This document shows, one piece after another, positions 10,851-22,569 of a DNA stretch of 64,000 bases. The notes under the pieces were generated by a model. The model saw nothing but the letters and a program-made list of their open reading frames with translations. It was not told where the DNA came from and did not search any database. Each line of letters opens with the position of its first letter. Positions within the stretch are counted from its first letter, which is position 1. Source of the DNA: Bradysia coprophila (Eukaryota > Arthropoda > Insecta > Diptera > Sciaridae); NCBI RefSeq assembly GCF_014529535.1, contig NW_023503302.1, positions 860,062 through 924,061 on the forward strand, given 5' to 3'. Position numbers and translations under genes: made by a program.

Positions 10851-13488
10851 GACCACGACAGAGTAGAATAAACCGCAAATCCATTCAAAGGAGGGACCCT
10901 AATACCGTAACAATCGTTTACGAATTCGTTTCATGCATTTGATTAGTAAGCGTTTTGCAGCAAAATCAAAGGCATACTTAGGTCCCTCGTCGAATCAACT
11001 GCTCTTGCCAGTTTTACTTTACTCTGCCGTGGATGAGTCATTAAAATTTTGGGCCTTCGCCGTCGAAACGATGGGAACATGGTGAAAAGAGTCCTTGTCA
11101 TTAGCGAGTAAAATCGGCTCGAAATTGGTCGAAGGGAATATACAATATTTTCATCAAAGAATAACTGTGGGCGATTCGACGAGCGAACACTGCCTGCGTA
11201 GTAGGTTCTATTCCGTCGTCGATCAGGTTGGACGCAATTTACTACTTGTAGTCGCGTAATTTTCATTATCAAATCTTGTAAACCAGATTATGCAAATAAA
11301 GGAAAATTTTACGAAGTATTTTTGTAATGATGAGATACGCAAAGTCTAATAGCATTTAGAGTCTGCTTTAATTAAGATTGCCGAATCAGGACGTTTATAA
11401 TACACCGAAAAATAAGAGCTTTAAGTGTCCTTGAACGCTACGTTGTTATCATAGGTCACTTACATTATTTACGTTTTATTCAGCCATCACGTAAATGGCT
11501 TAATTTAAATTTAGATCTCACCGGAAAACCGCACCAATACATTTACCATTCAAGAGACAAAATACAATTAGCTTTTCGGATTAATTTAATTATATTGAAT
11601 CGGTTGAGTTATGTATCCAATTCTATAGTCGAAATATTATCCAATTTTCAATTCCATGCAACGTTGGTGTAATGTGCGCATAAATAACGCGTCGTGTTGA
11701 TCGATCTAATTGAGCAATAAATAAGTTAGATTCATCCAACACTATATCCCTTGCTGTTGCGTACACACATGCTCATTCAACCTGTTGCTATATTTACCTG
11801 TGCTACTTGGCACAAATTTCCTTCAGTTTCATTTCTTCGTTTTAACGGTTCGGTTAGACCTGGAAAGGGATTTCGCTTCGTTTTTGTTTTAATTCAATGA
11901 ATTCACAAATTAATTGAGACGCACACTATTCTAACAGAGTCAGCATTATTAGGTGATAAAGAGCGTTTTACTAAATCATTCTTTATTACATTCAGTGTTC
12001 AAATTTTCCAACAGATCTCAGATCGTTGATCTACCCATAGCACAGTGTTTTGGTTCTGCGTTTAAAGTTTTTCTTATTCAACTTTCAAATTAATGGACGA
12101 GAAATAGAAGAGGTGTGTAAAAGAAGGTTTTGCTGATTTGTGTAAAACAAAGAAAGACTTTTGAATTTCAGTCTCACTGTACGAAGATCAATATTAAGAT
12201 TATAGTTTGAAAGCTCCATTGTGATTTCATGTAAAGTAATTTACAGTTTTTGTAATTTTAAATATTTTTGGTAATTTTTCTGTCCCAAGAGGGAATCATA
12301 GCTAGCGCCAATCGCGCATTTTAGTCTTCTCTGTCAGATTACTGTCAGATCATCTTAATACCACCAGTGGAAGGTCAAATAGAGGAATTTTTTTATTTTT
12401 TATCTTACACACAAGGAATTTTGAAAACCGACACACTTTCTGTTTCTATGTTTTTCTTGAGTTTCTGATTTCTCCATAAAAAATACATGCAAGATTCACA
12501 AAAAACCAGTAAACCACGAAACAGAAAATGTGTCGGTTTTCAAAATTCCGCGAGTGTATAGTTTGATCACATTGTTATCAGAACATTTTTTACTAAAAGG
12601 CTTGAGGTAAAGTGAACTTTACTCCACGGCGGCGAAACTTTGCTTCAGGTTTTTTTACCAGAATACCTTACTTGGCAGTCGGACAAATGACAGAGACGCA
12701 AATGACGCAATTTTTCATTGAGATATATCTCTCATATAGGATACTTGAACAAGGAACTAAGTTTTGCATAGAGAATGTTAGGAAATTTTGCAAATTTTCA
12801 ATGATTATGGCGTTCATGGTTTCAAAATAGAGATCATCAATAAAGGGCATTGGGCATCGGCAAATTTTCCACAATCACTTTCGTTCGCACTGCTGATATA
12901 CATAAGGATTGTAATAAAAAATTTAGAATTGGAGATTAAAAAAATGTAGTCGTGGAAATAGGAATTACTGAATTACTGAATTTATTATCATTTTGAAATT
13001 TTTTATGATCCGAAATATTACTTTCCCAATGCAAAGCTTAACTTAGCCCATATCTGTGTGGACATTAGGGTATCTCTTATCGACTCGTGGCATTTGTTTC
13101 TTTCTAGTTCATAGGCCTACAAAATATTGTCTATTATAGCAGACTCCCCATCAAATTTGTTTCAAAATGTTTCGATCCATTTTGCACACCTAATAGGTGT
13201 CACCCATGAAAATTCTTAAAAGTTTCGCATATGAGTGTGTTAGTAAGAGAGTGATGTAGAATTCTTTTTTCCGTCTAACCAATGTGCTCTTATGGGAAAC
13301 GTCGAGGAATTTTTCGTAGGCGTAAAATTTTGATTTTGAGTCTGACAATATTTTGTGGCGCTCTAACAGAAAAAAAAGATACTGCAAGTCGATAAGAAAT
13401 ACCCTAGAAATCCGTTATTGTGGGCCCATATTTCTAATATCTTGAATTTGCTAAATTTTGCTAAATTCCTTGACAATCTAGGTTCACC
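10851..13488. other. Intergenic region between the LINE relic and ILP7
   Basis: No supported gene was found. A 109-codon minus-strand open frame at 10943-11272 is Arg-rich, GC-richer than its surroundings and unrecognised; it may be part of the mobile element or a chance frame. A MITE is at 12404-12560. A segment near 12600-12680 (GGCGAAACTTTGCTTCAGG) resembles sequence near 29330, which suggests a dispersed repeat. Confidence 0.45.
12404..12560. mobile_element. MITE with about 42-bp inverted ends
   Basis: The left end (TTACACACAAGGAATTTTGA, then AAACCGACACACTTTCTGTTTC) pairs with the right end (GAAACAGAAAATGTGTCGGT, then TTTCAAAATTCCGCGAGTGTA). The total length is about 157 bp with no coding capacity. 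A second, single-ended relic lies at 7058-7103. Confidence 0.7.
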
Positions 13489-14069
13489 ATGCACATCCCT
13501 CTATCAACAATAACCACATTTTACATTCTTTTGGACTTTGCCGACATTACGATTGCTCATAATCGAGATGAGTTAGATTTAATGTTTCGTCAAAGGTATT
13601 GATAGTAAGGACATATTCTATCCACGAATTGAGTAAATGTTAATTCTATTCCAGAACACGATCGGAGTGGGAAAAAGCTTGGCATGAGGAAAGCCACTCC
13701 CGTTGTCGTGAGAAATTAGTCAAACATTTGTACTGGGCGTGTGAAAAGGATATATATCGAATTTCTCGGCGCAGTGACCAGGGATTGAAACAGACACCGA
13801 AACAAGCTAGCAGTCAGTTATTTGACAATATTACCATAACCATTTTAGATCAGTGTGATAACTATTGAAATTTCTAAACAGTTGAGCTACCTTGGTTGGA
13901 TGATGCTTCTGCTAAGACAATGTTACGCACGAGACGCAGTCGGCGACGCATTACGGGTAGCGGTGGCAGTTCAATCACGTCCGAATGTTGCACAAAAACG
14001 GGATGCACTTGGGAAGAGTATGCCGAATATTGTCCGACCAACAAGCGGATGATAGCAGATGCAAAATAA
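13489..14069 (+). CDS. Ilp7: Insulin/relaxin-like peptide, ILP7 type, three exons
   Basis: Exons 13489-13595, 13655-13812 and 13882-14069 give 150 residues. The first exon encodes a hydrophobic leader (MHIPLSTITTFYILLDFA) consistent with a signal peptide. Exon 2 holds the B-chain pattern Cys-x11-Cys (RCREKLVKHLYWACEKDIYR) followed by Arg-Arg. Exon 3 has an Arg-rich cleavage stretch (RTRRSRRR) and then the A-chain pattern CC-x3-C-x8-C (ECCTKTGCTWEEYAEYCP). These chain signatures match the unusually conserved insect ILP7, a relaxin-like neuropeptide released from neurons. Introns are tiny (59 and 69 bp). The second donor (GTCAGT at 13813) is not canonical but is the only phase-compatible choice seen that leaves an intron of usual length. 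The precursor length fits the family. Confidence 0.92.
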
Positions 14070-14492
14070 GCAGTGTCATAACCATTTTTTCTCTGGATAT
14101 TTATCACCGTGAGCTGTATTAACTTTACGCAAAAAAAATATATTCTATAAATGTTTACGTATTGCTATAAAGTGTTTTCCCTCGAAGCTGATTAGATGGC
14201 CATTACCATTTTATTGATAAATTGTTACCTGTTCATCTGCCATATAAATATCTTTTGTTCACAAAATTTTCAACAGATTGAAGAAAATCCACTGTAAAAT
14301 TTGCTATATATTAGACCAGATTAGCCAGTAGGGTGGATTGATTTTACCTACTTGAAAATCAACATCCAGCCAGTAGCTTGCCTGATGCATCACTAGTTCT
14401 TCGAATGCGATTAAATTTGAGTACTACCTATTTGAATGATTTTTTGGGCTACCATGAACTTGGAAAGGTGCTTTGCGTTCGCTCCTGGTAAT

Positions 14493-14612
14493 CTAAACAT
14501 AATGAAAGCTATATGTACTGTACTACATGTACTTTCCTTCACCTCTCCAATAATACCCCACTTGTCTAGATATATCTGTACACGTAGTACAGATAGCTTT
14601 CATTAAGTTTAG
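14493..14612. mobile_element. Short MITE-like inverted repeat
   Basis: ATCTAAACATAATGAAAGCT and the following TATATGTACTGTAC on the left are mirrored by GTACAGATAGCTTTCATTAA and GTTTAGAT on the right. The arms are about 40 bp with a few mismatches in a 120-bp element lacking any frame. Confidence 0.6.
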
Positions 14613-15415
14613 ATGGTTCAACTGGAGCAGCAGCAGCCCCATCATTTCGATTTTACGATGGACCGAAAGTAGTCGAATTTGAAAAAGTAATGATGCAGTA
14701 AGATTAGGCTCGGCGAGCTACAAATGAGGTTGGGAGTGGATTTTGCCGTTTTCAAAATGGATCCAATCTGTTAGTCAGAGCTCTTATGTCTGTCGTAGCT
14801 CTGGAATGTAATGGGTAGTATAGACTCTGTATGTGTATGAAAAAGAGTTCTTCTGATCTCAATCACGTCGTAGGTTAGTTTCGGATGCGGGTATGGACGG
14901 AAAAGATTTTTCCGGAAAGAGTAGAGAGGAAGGAGCAATATATTCTGGCATTGGAAAAATACATCAGTGTTGAAATCCATTCGACTCAAGCAAAAAAAAA
15001 ATATCACCCAGATGCCGATAGTTCAAACAACAACTCCGTCAGTCTTAATTATATCGTTAGTTAAATATTGTATGAAGGCAAAAATTCTTTGATACTGTAA
15101 GTGAACCTTGACTTAATTTTGATTGAATTTTTTCTGTTGAGAAGATAAAAAAACTTTTGGACAATACAGTCGGCGACTTTTAAATAAGTGCCACATTCAG
15201 TTTTATCTGTTTTCAACTGATCCATGTAGTGAATTCATACAAACAAATATGTTTTTATGTCTTTTAAACGGTTTTACCACTACAAAACTGTTGACGAATG
15301 TACAGTTCTTCCGAGAAATGGGAAACAAACGAGTCCAAAATCAGATTTCCAAAATTCCGTGGAACGATATTTTCCACAAGTAAACAGCAAAAATTTGTTT
15401 TTTTTTCGTAATAAA

Positions 15416-15421
15416 TTTATT
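15416..15421 (-). terminator. Poly(A) signal of RhoU-like gene 1
   Basis: AATAAA on the minus strand lies about 105 bp beyond the stop codon of RhoU-like gene 1. No competing signal was seen closer to the stop. Confidence 0.5.
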
Positions 15422-15526
15422 TAAATAATTTCGGGCTCGGAATGTATCCAGATGATGCCCTAGTAGAGGCAGGAATTCAGTAGAAATAATAAGTCTTCGA
15501 TAATTTTCTGAGATGATGTGCCACTC

Positions 15527-17280
15527 TCAGGCCAAACAAATTAATTTCTTCCAAAATGAAGATTTATTATGGTTATTATTTTCGAGTGCTCGTAACGCAT
15601 CCCAAATGGCTGTATCAAAGGCATCCTTAACTCCTAACTGAAAACATCAAAATTTTAACTTTAGGTCAATCTCGCTTGAATGCGCACACAGCTTATTTAC
15701 ATTATTACGCGACGATGTCTCAATAAATTCAGCTCCAATTGACGTTGCTAGATCCCATGCATCATTTGCGGATACTGGACATTGTCCTTGTTTCTGATAT
15801 TGAAAAAATATGTTAGGACGTCATATCCATGTACAAACAGCAGGTCAATTTGCCACCGCTCACCTTTAAACTAGCGATAACTTGTGAGTTTGTTCTTAGA
15901 TCAGACTGTGTACCAACGAGTAGAAGAGATGCCTTTGTTTTGTGAAATGTGGGTGCCCATTTCCGTTTAATAGCATGGAATGATGCCGGCCTGATGACCG
16001 AAAAGCATAGTAGAAACACATCGCAATCGGGATAGGAAAGTTGGCGTAACTGATCCAAAGAGTCCTGCCCAGCGGTGTCGCATAACGTCACTTGAACTGG
16101 TGTCTCATTTACCTGAACTTCAACTGCAAATCGGAGTAGGTTAATATATTGTTTTTGAAGGTAAATCGAAACAGCTACCAACTATAGAGGGGATCCGTGT
16201 AAATGACATAAACATAGTTCGCTTAATACTGCAACGATTGACACCCCTTGAAAGACTATCACCCCACAAAAGGATGTATGCTGTGGTTAACTTTAACGAA
16301 TTATTCTGATGCCAATGGGCGTCGATCGTTTTTGAATCATTATTCACTGCATTCTATTGCTAGTAGAAGTGAACTATTTTTATGCCCTCCGTTACTAACA
16401 ACTCGTACTTACAATTGTAAATATCCGATGCTGTCGGTATGTGCTGATCCACAAATTTATTTTCTAAATATGAGAAAATCAAATTGGTTTTACCAACTGC
16501 TCCATCACCGACAACAACACACTTTACGTGCTTTGCGCTTTTCTTATTTTCTAAAATTGAGAAAATATTTGTCACAAAATCATCAGATTGGATGTGTAAT
16601 TAGACGGTCGTGTGTGCACCAACCTGATTTATTACGTTTCCTATTGTTCTTTAGAAACTTTTTCTCTTCAGTCGAACTCTTCTTTGAGCAATTGGACGTT
16701 CCCGTATTCTTGAACTAAATGATTTTTTGTTAACAGTTAAATTATCATCGCCAAGAGGGTGTAATGGAATGATCGTTTTTACCTTTGTTACTAGATTCGA
16801 GTATTGTGCTTTCGTTTCTATCACAGATTCTGTATTTCGAGTAAATTCCTCATTTTCATTCGTATCAACACCGAAAATGAATGGACCTGGCGTTTCAATA
16901 GGACACTTATTGATAATATTAGCGGTCGGTTGCAGCGGCTTCTCCGGCACCCATCGATACTGTTTGGTATAACTGTCGTCGTTGAATCGATATTCACTGG
17001 ATGTACTATCATTTAGTTTCGTACTGTTCATTGTGGTATCTGATATTATGCCAGAATCGTCAGAGAAAATGAAATCGGTGGTAATGGTGGGTGATGGTGG
17101 ATTTCCATATGGATATCCAATGAATGAATTGTTCAGCTCCTTGTATTGTTTGGCCACATACTTGAAATCGTTGAAACCGTGCGTTTTAAATTCTGGTTTA
17201 GGCGTAATGATTTGGGGCTGAGCGCGACGTTCTAAGAGCGGTCGTGTTGAGCGATTAAATGGATGGTCTCTGAACGACAT
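15527..17280 (-). CDS. RhoU/Wrch-like Rho-family GTPase, copy 1
   Basis: Exons in transcript order: 17280-16659, 16550-16413, 16123-15864, 15793-15701 and 15637-15527, giving about 407 residues. An unrecognised N-terminal region of 207 residues precedes the GTPase domain. The domain shows P-loop GDGAVGKT, switch [10 protein letters not shown], switch II DTAGQD, base motif GTQSDL (as in RhoU rather than the TKxD of Rho/Rac) and ETSSRNN at the G5 position. The C-terminus is FWKKLICLA, with a single Cys at -3 instead of a standard CAAX box. Rho-type GTPases act at membranes on actin and polarity. Junctions 2-5 are strong. The first donor (GTTTCT at 16658) is weak and chosen because it keeps phase before an in-frame stop. 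An acceptor-like CAG lies 7 bp before the ATG, so a non-coding first exon upstream is likely. Confidence 0.85.
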
Positions 17281-20200
17281 GTTGAGTCTGCAAATTTACG
17301 AGAACGTGTCGAGAGAAAAAATTAATAAGTTTTATGCAGAATTTTTAGAGAAACATCGTGAAAGTCTGCCGTGAACACAGTGGTGATCCTTAAAAATTTC
17401 AGGTGATTTCATAGATCTTGAAAACAACAGAGTCGTTTAACAGATATTTTGAGATCCTTCCGAACAATCTTTTATAAATAACTCCAGACAAGGTTCGTGG
17501 AGTTATGGAATTAACTGCAGACTTCATTGAATTGGTAGGTAAGTCTTTAAGATATTACGGGAAATAGAACATAATTTCCAAAGTTCTTGCCAGAAAGATT
17601 TTACAACTTGCTACACAGCTGCTCTCTAACATGTTAAAGGGTATTTCATTTTAATAATCTATCACACATGTGCTTTTCCCTACTCTACCATCAAGTTATG
17701 GAAACTTTTTGTCAGTAGATGTGTTTCTTATTATCGGGAAACCCTCAGTAAGAGATCAGTTGAAGTTTTGCGATACTTATTGGGGTATCTATCTATCAAA
17801 ACTGCTGACGAATGGTATCAGTTACTGTTCGCAAAATAATAGAAATCTTTATAAATAATTACATTCAATTACTCACTCATGTGGTTCGACTGCAGATTAT
17901 TAGAGTTTGATAGTCGTTGTTGTTAGGATGAACCGAATCGTCGTTAACCCAGCAATTACACCTATTCAAGGTCTAAGAAGATGTGATTGTGTATTCGGAG
18001 ATGACTGTTATTCGAAGACTGTGTAACGAAAAGACTGAACAGGAAAAATATTTCTTTCGACTCTTTTACGATGCAATTCTGTTTACATCACTGTAGGTAA
18101 CGATGTTGAACAATGCGATGACTAACTCTCAATTCTAAGCCCCATGTTGATGATGATGATGTACAGACAAAAAAGCAGATTAAATATGGAAACGCATATC
18201 TCGAATGTTATATATGCCTGTTACGCAGCCATCATCTTCTTTATTTTTGTTTTTAACTTTTTTTTACTTACACCAAATTCTAGAAAATGGAAAAAAAGAA
18301 GACTCACACAAGTATGTACGTTATAAAGTTACATATACACACGTCTAAGGCAGGTGCAAAGTGGTTTTGTGTAAGAAAATCCATCATGTCTACGAACGCC
18401 ATCATTTTAAGTATCACATCGAAAATTCTCTTTTCGTTGTATGGTAAATATTTATTTGAGTATTTTTCGTACATTTAATTCGATTGCAGTACACATTTTC
18501 GATTAGGGACAGCCACTGATATACCATCAAAGTCTCCACTTTAATTTTAGATAATCACTTTTATCAGCTGGAAATGACTCGGTACTTCTATTTAATTAGA
18601 TTTCAATAAATACAAAGATTTGAAAATATCCATTGACTTTAACGGTATTATTATGAATGGTGGTCTACATCTAAGAAGATCGAATAATAATTTTATTATG
18701 GAAATTGTAGCAGCTCCAATGAATTCAACTGCTTAGGCTTAGGATGGTATATATCTCATTATCTCAATGCTATTTCGCTAGATTGTGTATTGTGTGCTAT
18801 CCCCATACATAGCTATATTACATTTCAAATGGTATAGACACTTAATAAACAACATTGTCTCACCTTCCCGTATGGTAATATTATTCTCAATGTTGGACGA
18901 TAGATACGATTGAACAATTTTCTTTCCGTTACAAGCCACAATAAAACGGTCACTGATGTATTTCGGTCCACCGTACTTAATACTATTTAAAATAATGTTC
19001 GGCAAACTTACGCGTCGATCATGTCTGAAAAAAAATTCTTCACCGTTCACAACACTTCTTGTTCAACAGTTTTGAGTTTGGTAACTGAATTAACACAATA
19101 CACTTTTCGGATGCCGATCAAACGTTTTCTACGAAGCCGATAATGCACAATAATTAATTTTCCCCGAGTTAAGGTTTCACTATTCGATGTGTATGCTGTG
19201 TGGAAATGTTATTGTTAGTCGAATGACCTGTTGATTTCTTACCTGAAAAAGTTTACACACGATAGAAAATTCAGTCATGTATGTTATATAGGTAGACGTA
19301 CATGGTGGGCATAACGGATTGATTCGAAACGTTTATTTTTCTGTATTTAGGTGCAACTTCATTCAAAAATCCATGCAATAAGTTAAAGTACTTGGCAGAC
19401 AGTAAGTGAGGTATGGAGCTAACCACGAATGGTAATTGAACCAATTAGTTCAGAGATCATAACATATACCAGGTAGCGAAATAACGTTTCATAGGAAATT
19501 TACTACGGTCCTGTTATCTCAAGTACATCAAATTTGTCGCAGTGAAAACGTTCTGTGCTGCTTTCGCCTTGGGGCGAAAATAGCTACTTTTGCCCCGCTA
19601 AAGAAAATAAATCAACTCGGGAGAAACGTTTTTTTTTTGTGAGTATACCTTCGGCTCGGATTGCAATACTGCATAATCGATAAAAAGAAACGCCTTCTAC
19701 TTGTTCTGTAAATAACTATTTCCACAGATGCCCACGTAACAAATAGACTACATTAGATGAAATATTCAGCACCACAATCAGCTGTCAGGCAACATCACTT
19801 TCCACTCAATTTTTAAAATCAAAAAACTCGAAACTTTTCATATTTCGCTTTAACGTATAACGAGAAACTAGGTACTTTACACTTGAACGAGAACACATTT
19901 ATGAATTGTAAGTTTATTGTGCGCTATTCCATGTAAATGTATTTCATTACCTGTGTACCGGTACCGGTTTACGGTGTATAATACACCATAAAGCGATGAT
20001 ACGTTGAAGAAATTTTTGTGCAATGAAACACCAGTGAATATGTATTTTCGGCCCATCCTAATAACGTACTGTATTCGGTTAGTCTTCGTATAGAGTATTA
20101 CACCATTCGTTTCAGGTAAATCAAAGAACAACGATATTTTTTTATACTTTTCGCCTCGAACTGAGTCATGTGCAACAGATGATTGCAATAATTAGGAACG

Positions 20201-22560
20201 AGTTTATATACATACGTACGTATCGGAGCTGTTTCTTTTTTTTCGTCTCTACATGGAGTGCTCTTGGACTTTTAATATTAATATAATGTACGATACAGTA
20301 TTGGACTCTGTATATGAAAAAAATACAAGCAGTTAAGAGTAAATAATAGGTGGCACGTTGTATCAAAATATTAGAATACCATCGAACCTTGACTGCCTAG
20401 TAATAATAATAAAAAAAAAACGTTATCTCTGATTAGCTCAATTAAAGTGAGTCAAATCAGAAAAATACAATTGATGTTGATAATTTAGATTTCGGTTTAT
20501 GATTTATGTGCGATATCCACGGCAAACCGTTTACAAACATCAAGTGTATCGTCTTATACTATCTTTAAATCTGTTACTTTTGTGTCTACTGTTGTCGCCT
20601 AATGTTTGATGGAAAATCTTTTACTTAATTAGCTTACACATAACACAATATCTAGGTGCCACAGCTCTGCTCCTAGCATGAACAATGAACATAAGATTGG
20701 GAGAATTATGAAATCAAAAAGAGCCTTGTTTTCGTAAAGACAGGGGTCATCGTTTCTTGGTGTGAACAAAAACACACAACACGTAACAATCGTACACGCA
20801 TGCATGTTTGAAAATTAACAGAGTCGATACCAGACGAGTAGTCTTTTGTAAAAGGATCAAATTTCGATTCTGATTACAATCGCCTCGTTTAAATTTAATT
20901 TCAATTTCTAAAATCACTCCTAACTGAGCATGGACACCTGAGACCATTGTAATACTACCAAATCAATATTACCGTAACACGATTTACGATGAAATCAAAC
21001 ACTGGAAGTCATTAAGGGCTTTCATGCGATAATTGAAAAATGTGTTTAAAATAAAAATAAATTTTGCAATAAGCATTTGCATACCAGTAATGTAAAAACG
21101 AAGCTTATTGACTATTGTCGATTTGCGAGTGTCGAATGGTGTATAGAGTGTGTTATTGTTTATTGTATCGACTGACGTACCTTATAAATAAAAAGAAATG
21201 AATGGCAATAGTATGAAGATATCTGTTGGTCTCGATAATGTTAAAAGACCGTTTGTAAATTGGAGTTTGTTTCAGAGGTCTCAGATGGAATTCGTAAGAT
21301 TTGACATTAACGCAGCTTTCAAGCAAATGTGAACATAGTCGACAGCTGCCAAACAGAGTACTATTTTGTATGAAATGGTTTTTAACAGTGTTTTACAGTT
21401 GTGTTACACTACACACTGTCAAGTTTCAATGTCAAGTTTCAATACCCTATTTAGAGTACCACTCATGCTTGAAGTGCGTTGCTGTTTTCTATTTAAATTT
21501 TTAAATTATTTATTTGACATAGAGAGCAGATCAATTCCATTTCGGTCGCAAAAATTTCACACACCGATGATTATCATTTAGGAAGCTTTCCGCGAGACCA
21601 TACTTAATTTGTACGAGTCTTAATATTTTAATGTTACTTGACGAAACACGACATTGCTGCAGCTGAATATAATTAAATAAAATCTCGGTGCCACTTACAA
21701 GTTATCATTATAAGGTAAAGTTACAATTTTTCTATAATTCTTTTATTCAATTTGAATAAAATCGAAATCGACAGGTAGAAGGCATCTAATGTGTATGATT
21801 GGTAATGAGGTTATTCGTTTTCGATTTTAGTGTACAGTACTTTTCAACCGGTATCTAAGATTCAGAGACAGCTCGGCAACATAGATGTAAATATCGACTC
21901 AACCAACGGATGCAGTCTGATAAAATAGTCTGTTGGATACGTACACACACTTGTGTATCTCGTATCAAATGAATTTAACAATGCATCGGCTTTATTTGAC
22001 CATACAGTTGTAGCCCACTAGGATGAAAACAAAAATAGTATAGGAAGGAGGGAAAGACTTTTCCCTAGGGACGGAAAGTCCATTTTCCCTCCCTAGTAAA
22101 GGAAACTTTGTTTATTGACGGGAAAACGTTTTTCGCATGGTTTGCATGGATCGCATGGCACTACTTTGAAGTGTTTCGAAATAACTGACCATAAACATTT
22201 TACTCTTGATTTACGACAAAAGAATCGACTAGGTTCAAGGAGCCCTAGCATCCACAAAAGTACAAGTTTCCATATTCTTTTCGGGTCGAATGCCTTACAA
22301 TGCCAAAAGAAAAATATCTAAGGCTCGATCTAAGGAAATATCTCTCTAACTGGAAGGAACTAACTAACAAAGCAAAAAAGTGACGAAGGTAAAATCCAAC
22401 TGTCCACTAATTTTGAAGTGCACCATAACGAATTTGCCGTATATGCTTCCGCAAATTTTTCTTTTTTCTTGTATGAGAACTTGCGTCACAGACGCGCTGT
22501 TAACGCACGCCCATGATATCGAGGATGTCATCGATACACATTCTGCTAACCGTAAATAGT
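17281..22560. other. Region upstream of RhoU-like gene 1, without an assigned gene
   Basis: The region is AT-rich. One exon-like segment on the minus strand (18864-19024) is described separately. A GAT/TGA trinucleotide run is near 18145, and a stretch at about 22040-22110 carries mirrored GGAGGGAAA/TTTCCCTCC segments. Other open frames are short with no recognisable domain. Confidence 0.4.
18864..19024 (-). other. Exon-like segment, unrecognised
   Basis: This minus-strand segment is bounded by a good acceptor (a run of nine T, then CAG) and a good donor (AAG|GTGAGA). It has 53 open codons in one frame (fragments: RRVSLPNIILNSIKYGG, YISDRFIVACNGKKIVQSY), entering in phase 2 and leaving in phase 1. 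There is no in-frame ATG. Its exit phase does not fit the acceptor just before the RhoU-like gene 1 start in the coding frame. It may therefore be a 5'UTR exon of that gene, an internal exon of an unseen gene, or chance. I do not recognise the sequence. Confidence 0.3.
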
Positions 22561-22569
22561 TCATGACTA

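Larger units (their letters stand above)
14070..15526. other. Intergenic region between ILP7 (+) and RhoU-like gene 1 (-)
   Basis: This is the convergent 3' flank of two genes. It holds a MITE-like inverted repeat (about 14493-14612) and, at about 15165-15310, a segment (CGACTTTTAAATAAGTG, CGGTTTTACCACTAC) that resembles parts of the element at 24443-24658 and of sequence near 51085. No coding exon was recognised. Confidence 0.5.

Noticed and set aside
10943-11272. 109-codon minus-strand open frame, Arg-rich
   Set aside because: No domain recognised, weak start context, adjacent to a LINE relic; likely repeat or chance.
16727-17221. Plus-strand frames over the first exon of RhoU-like gene 1
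   Set aside because: Antisense shadows of the coding exon.
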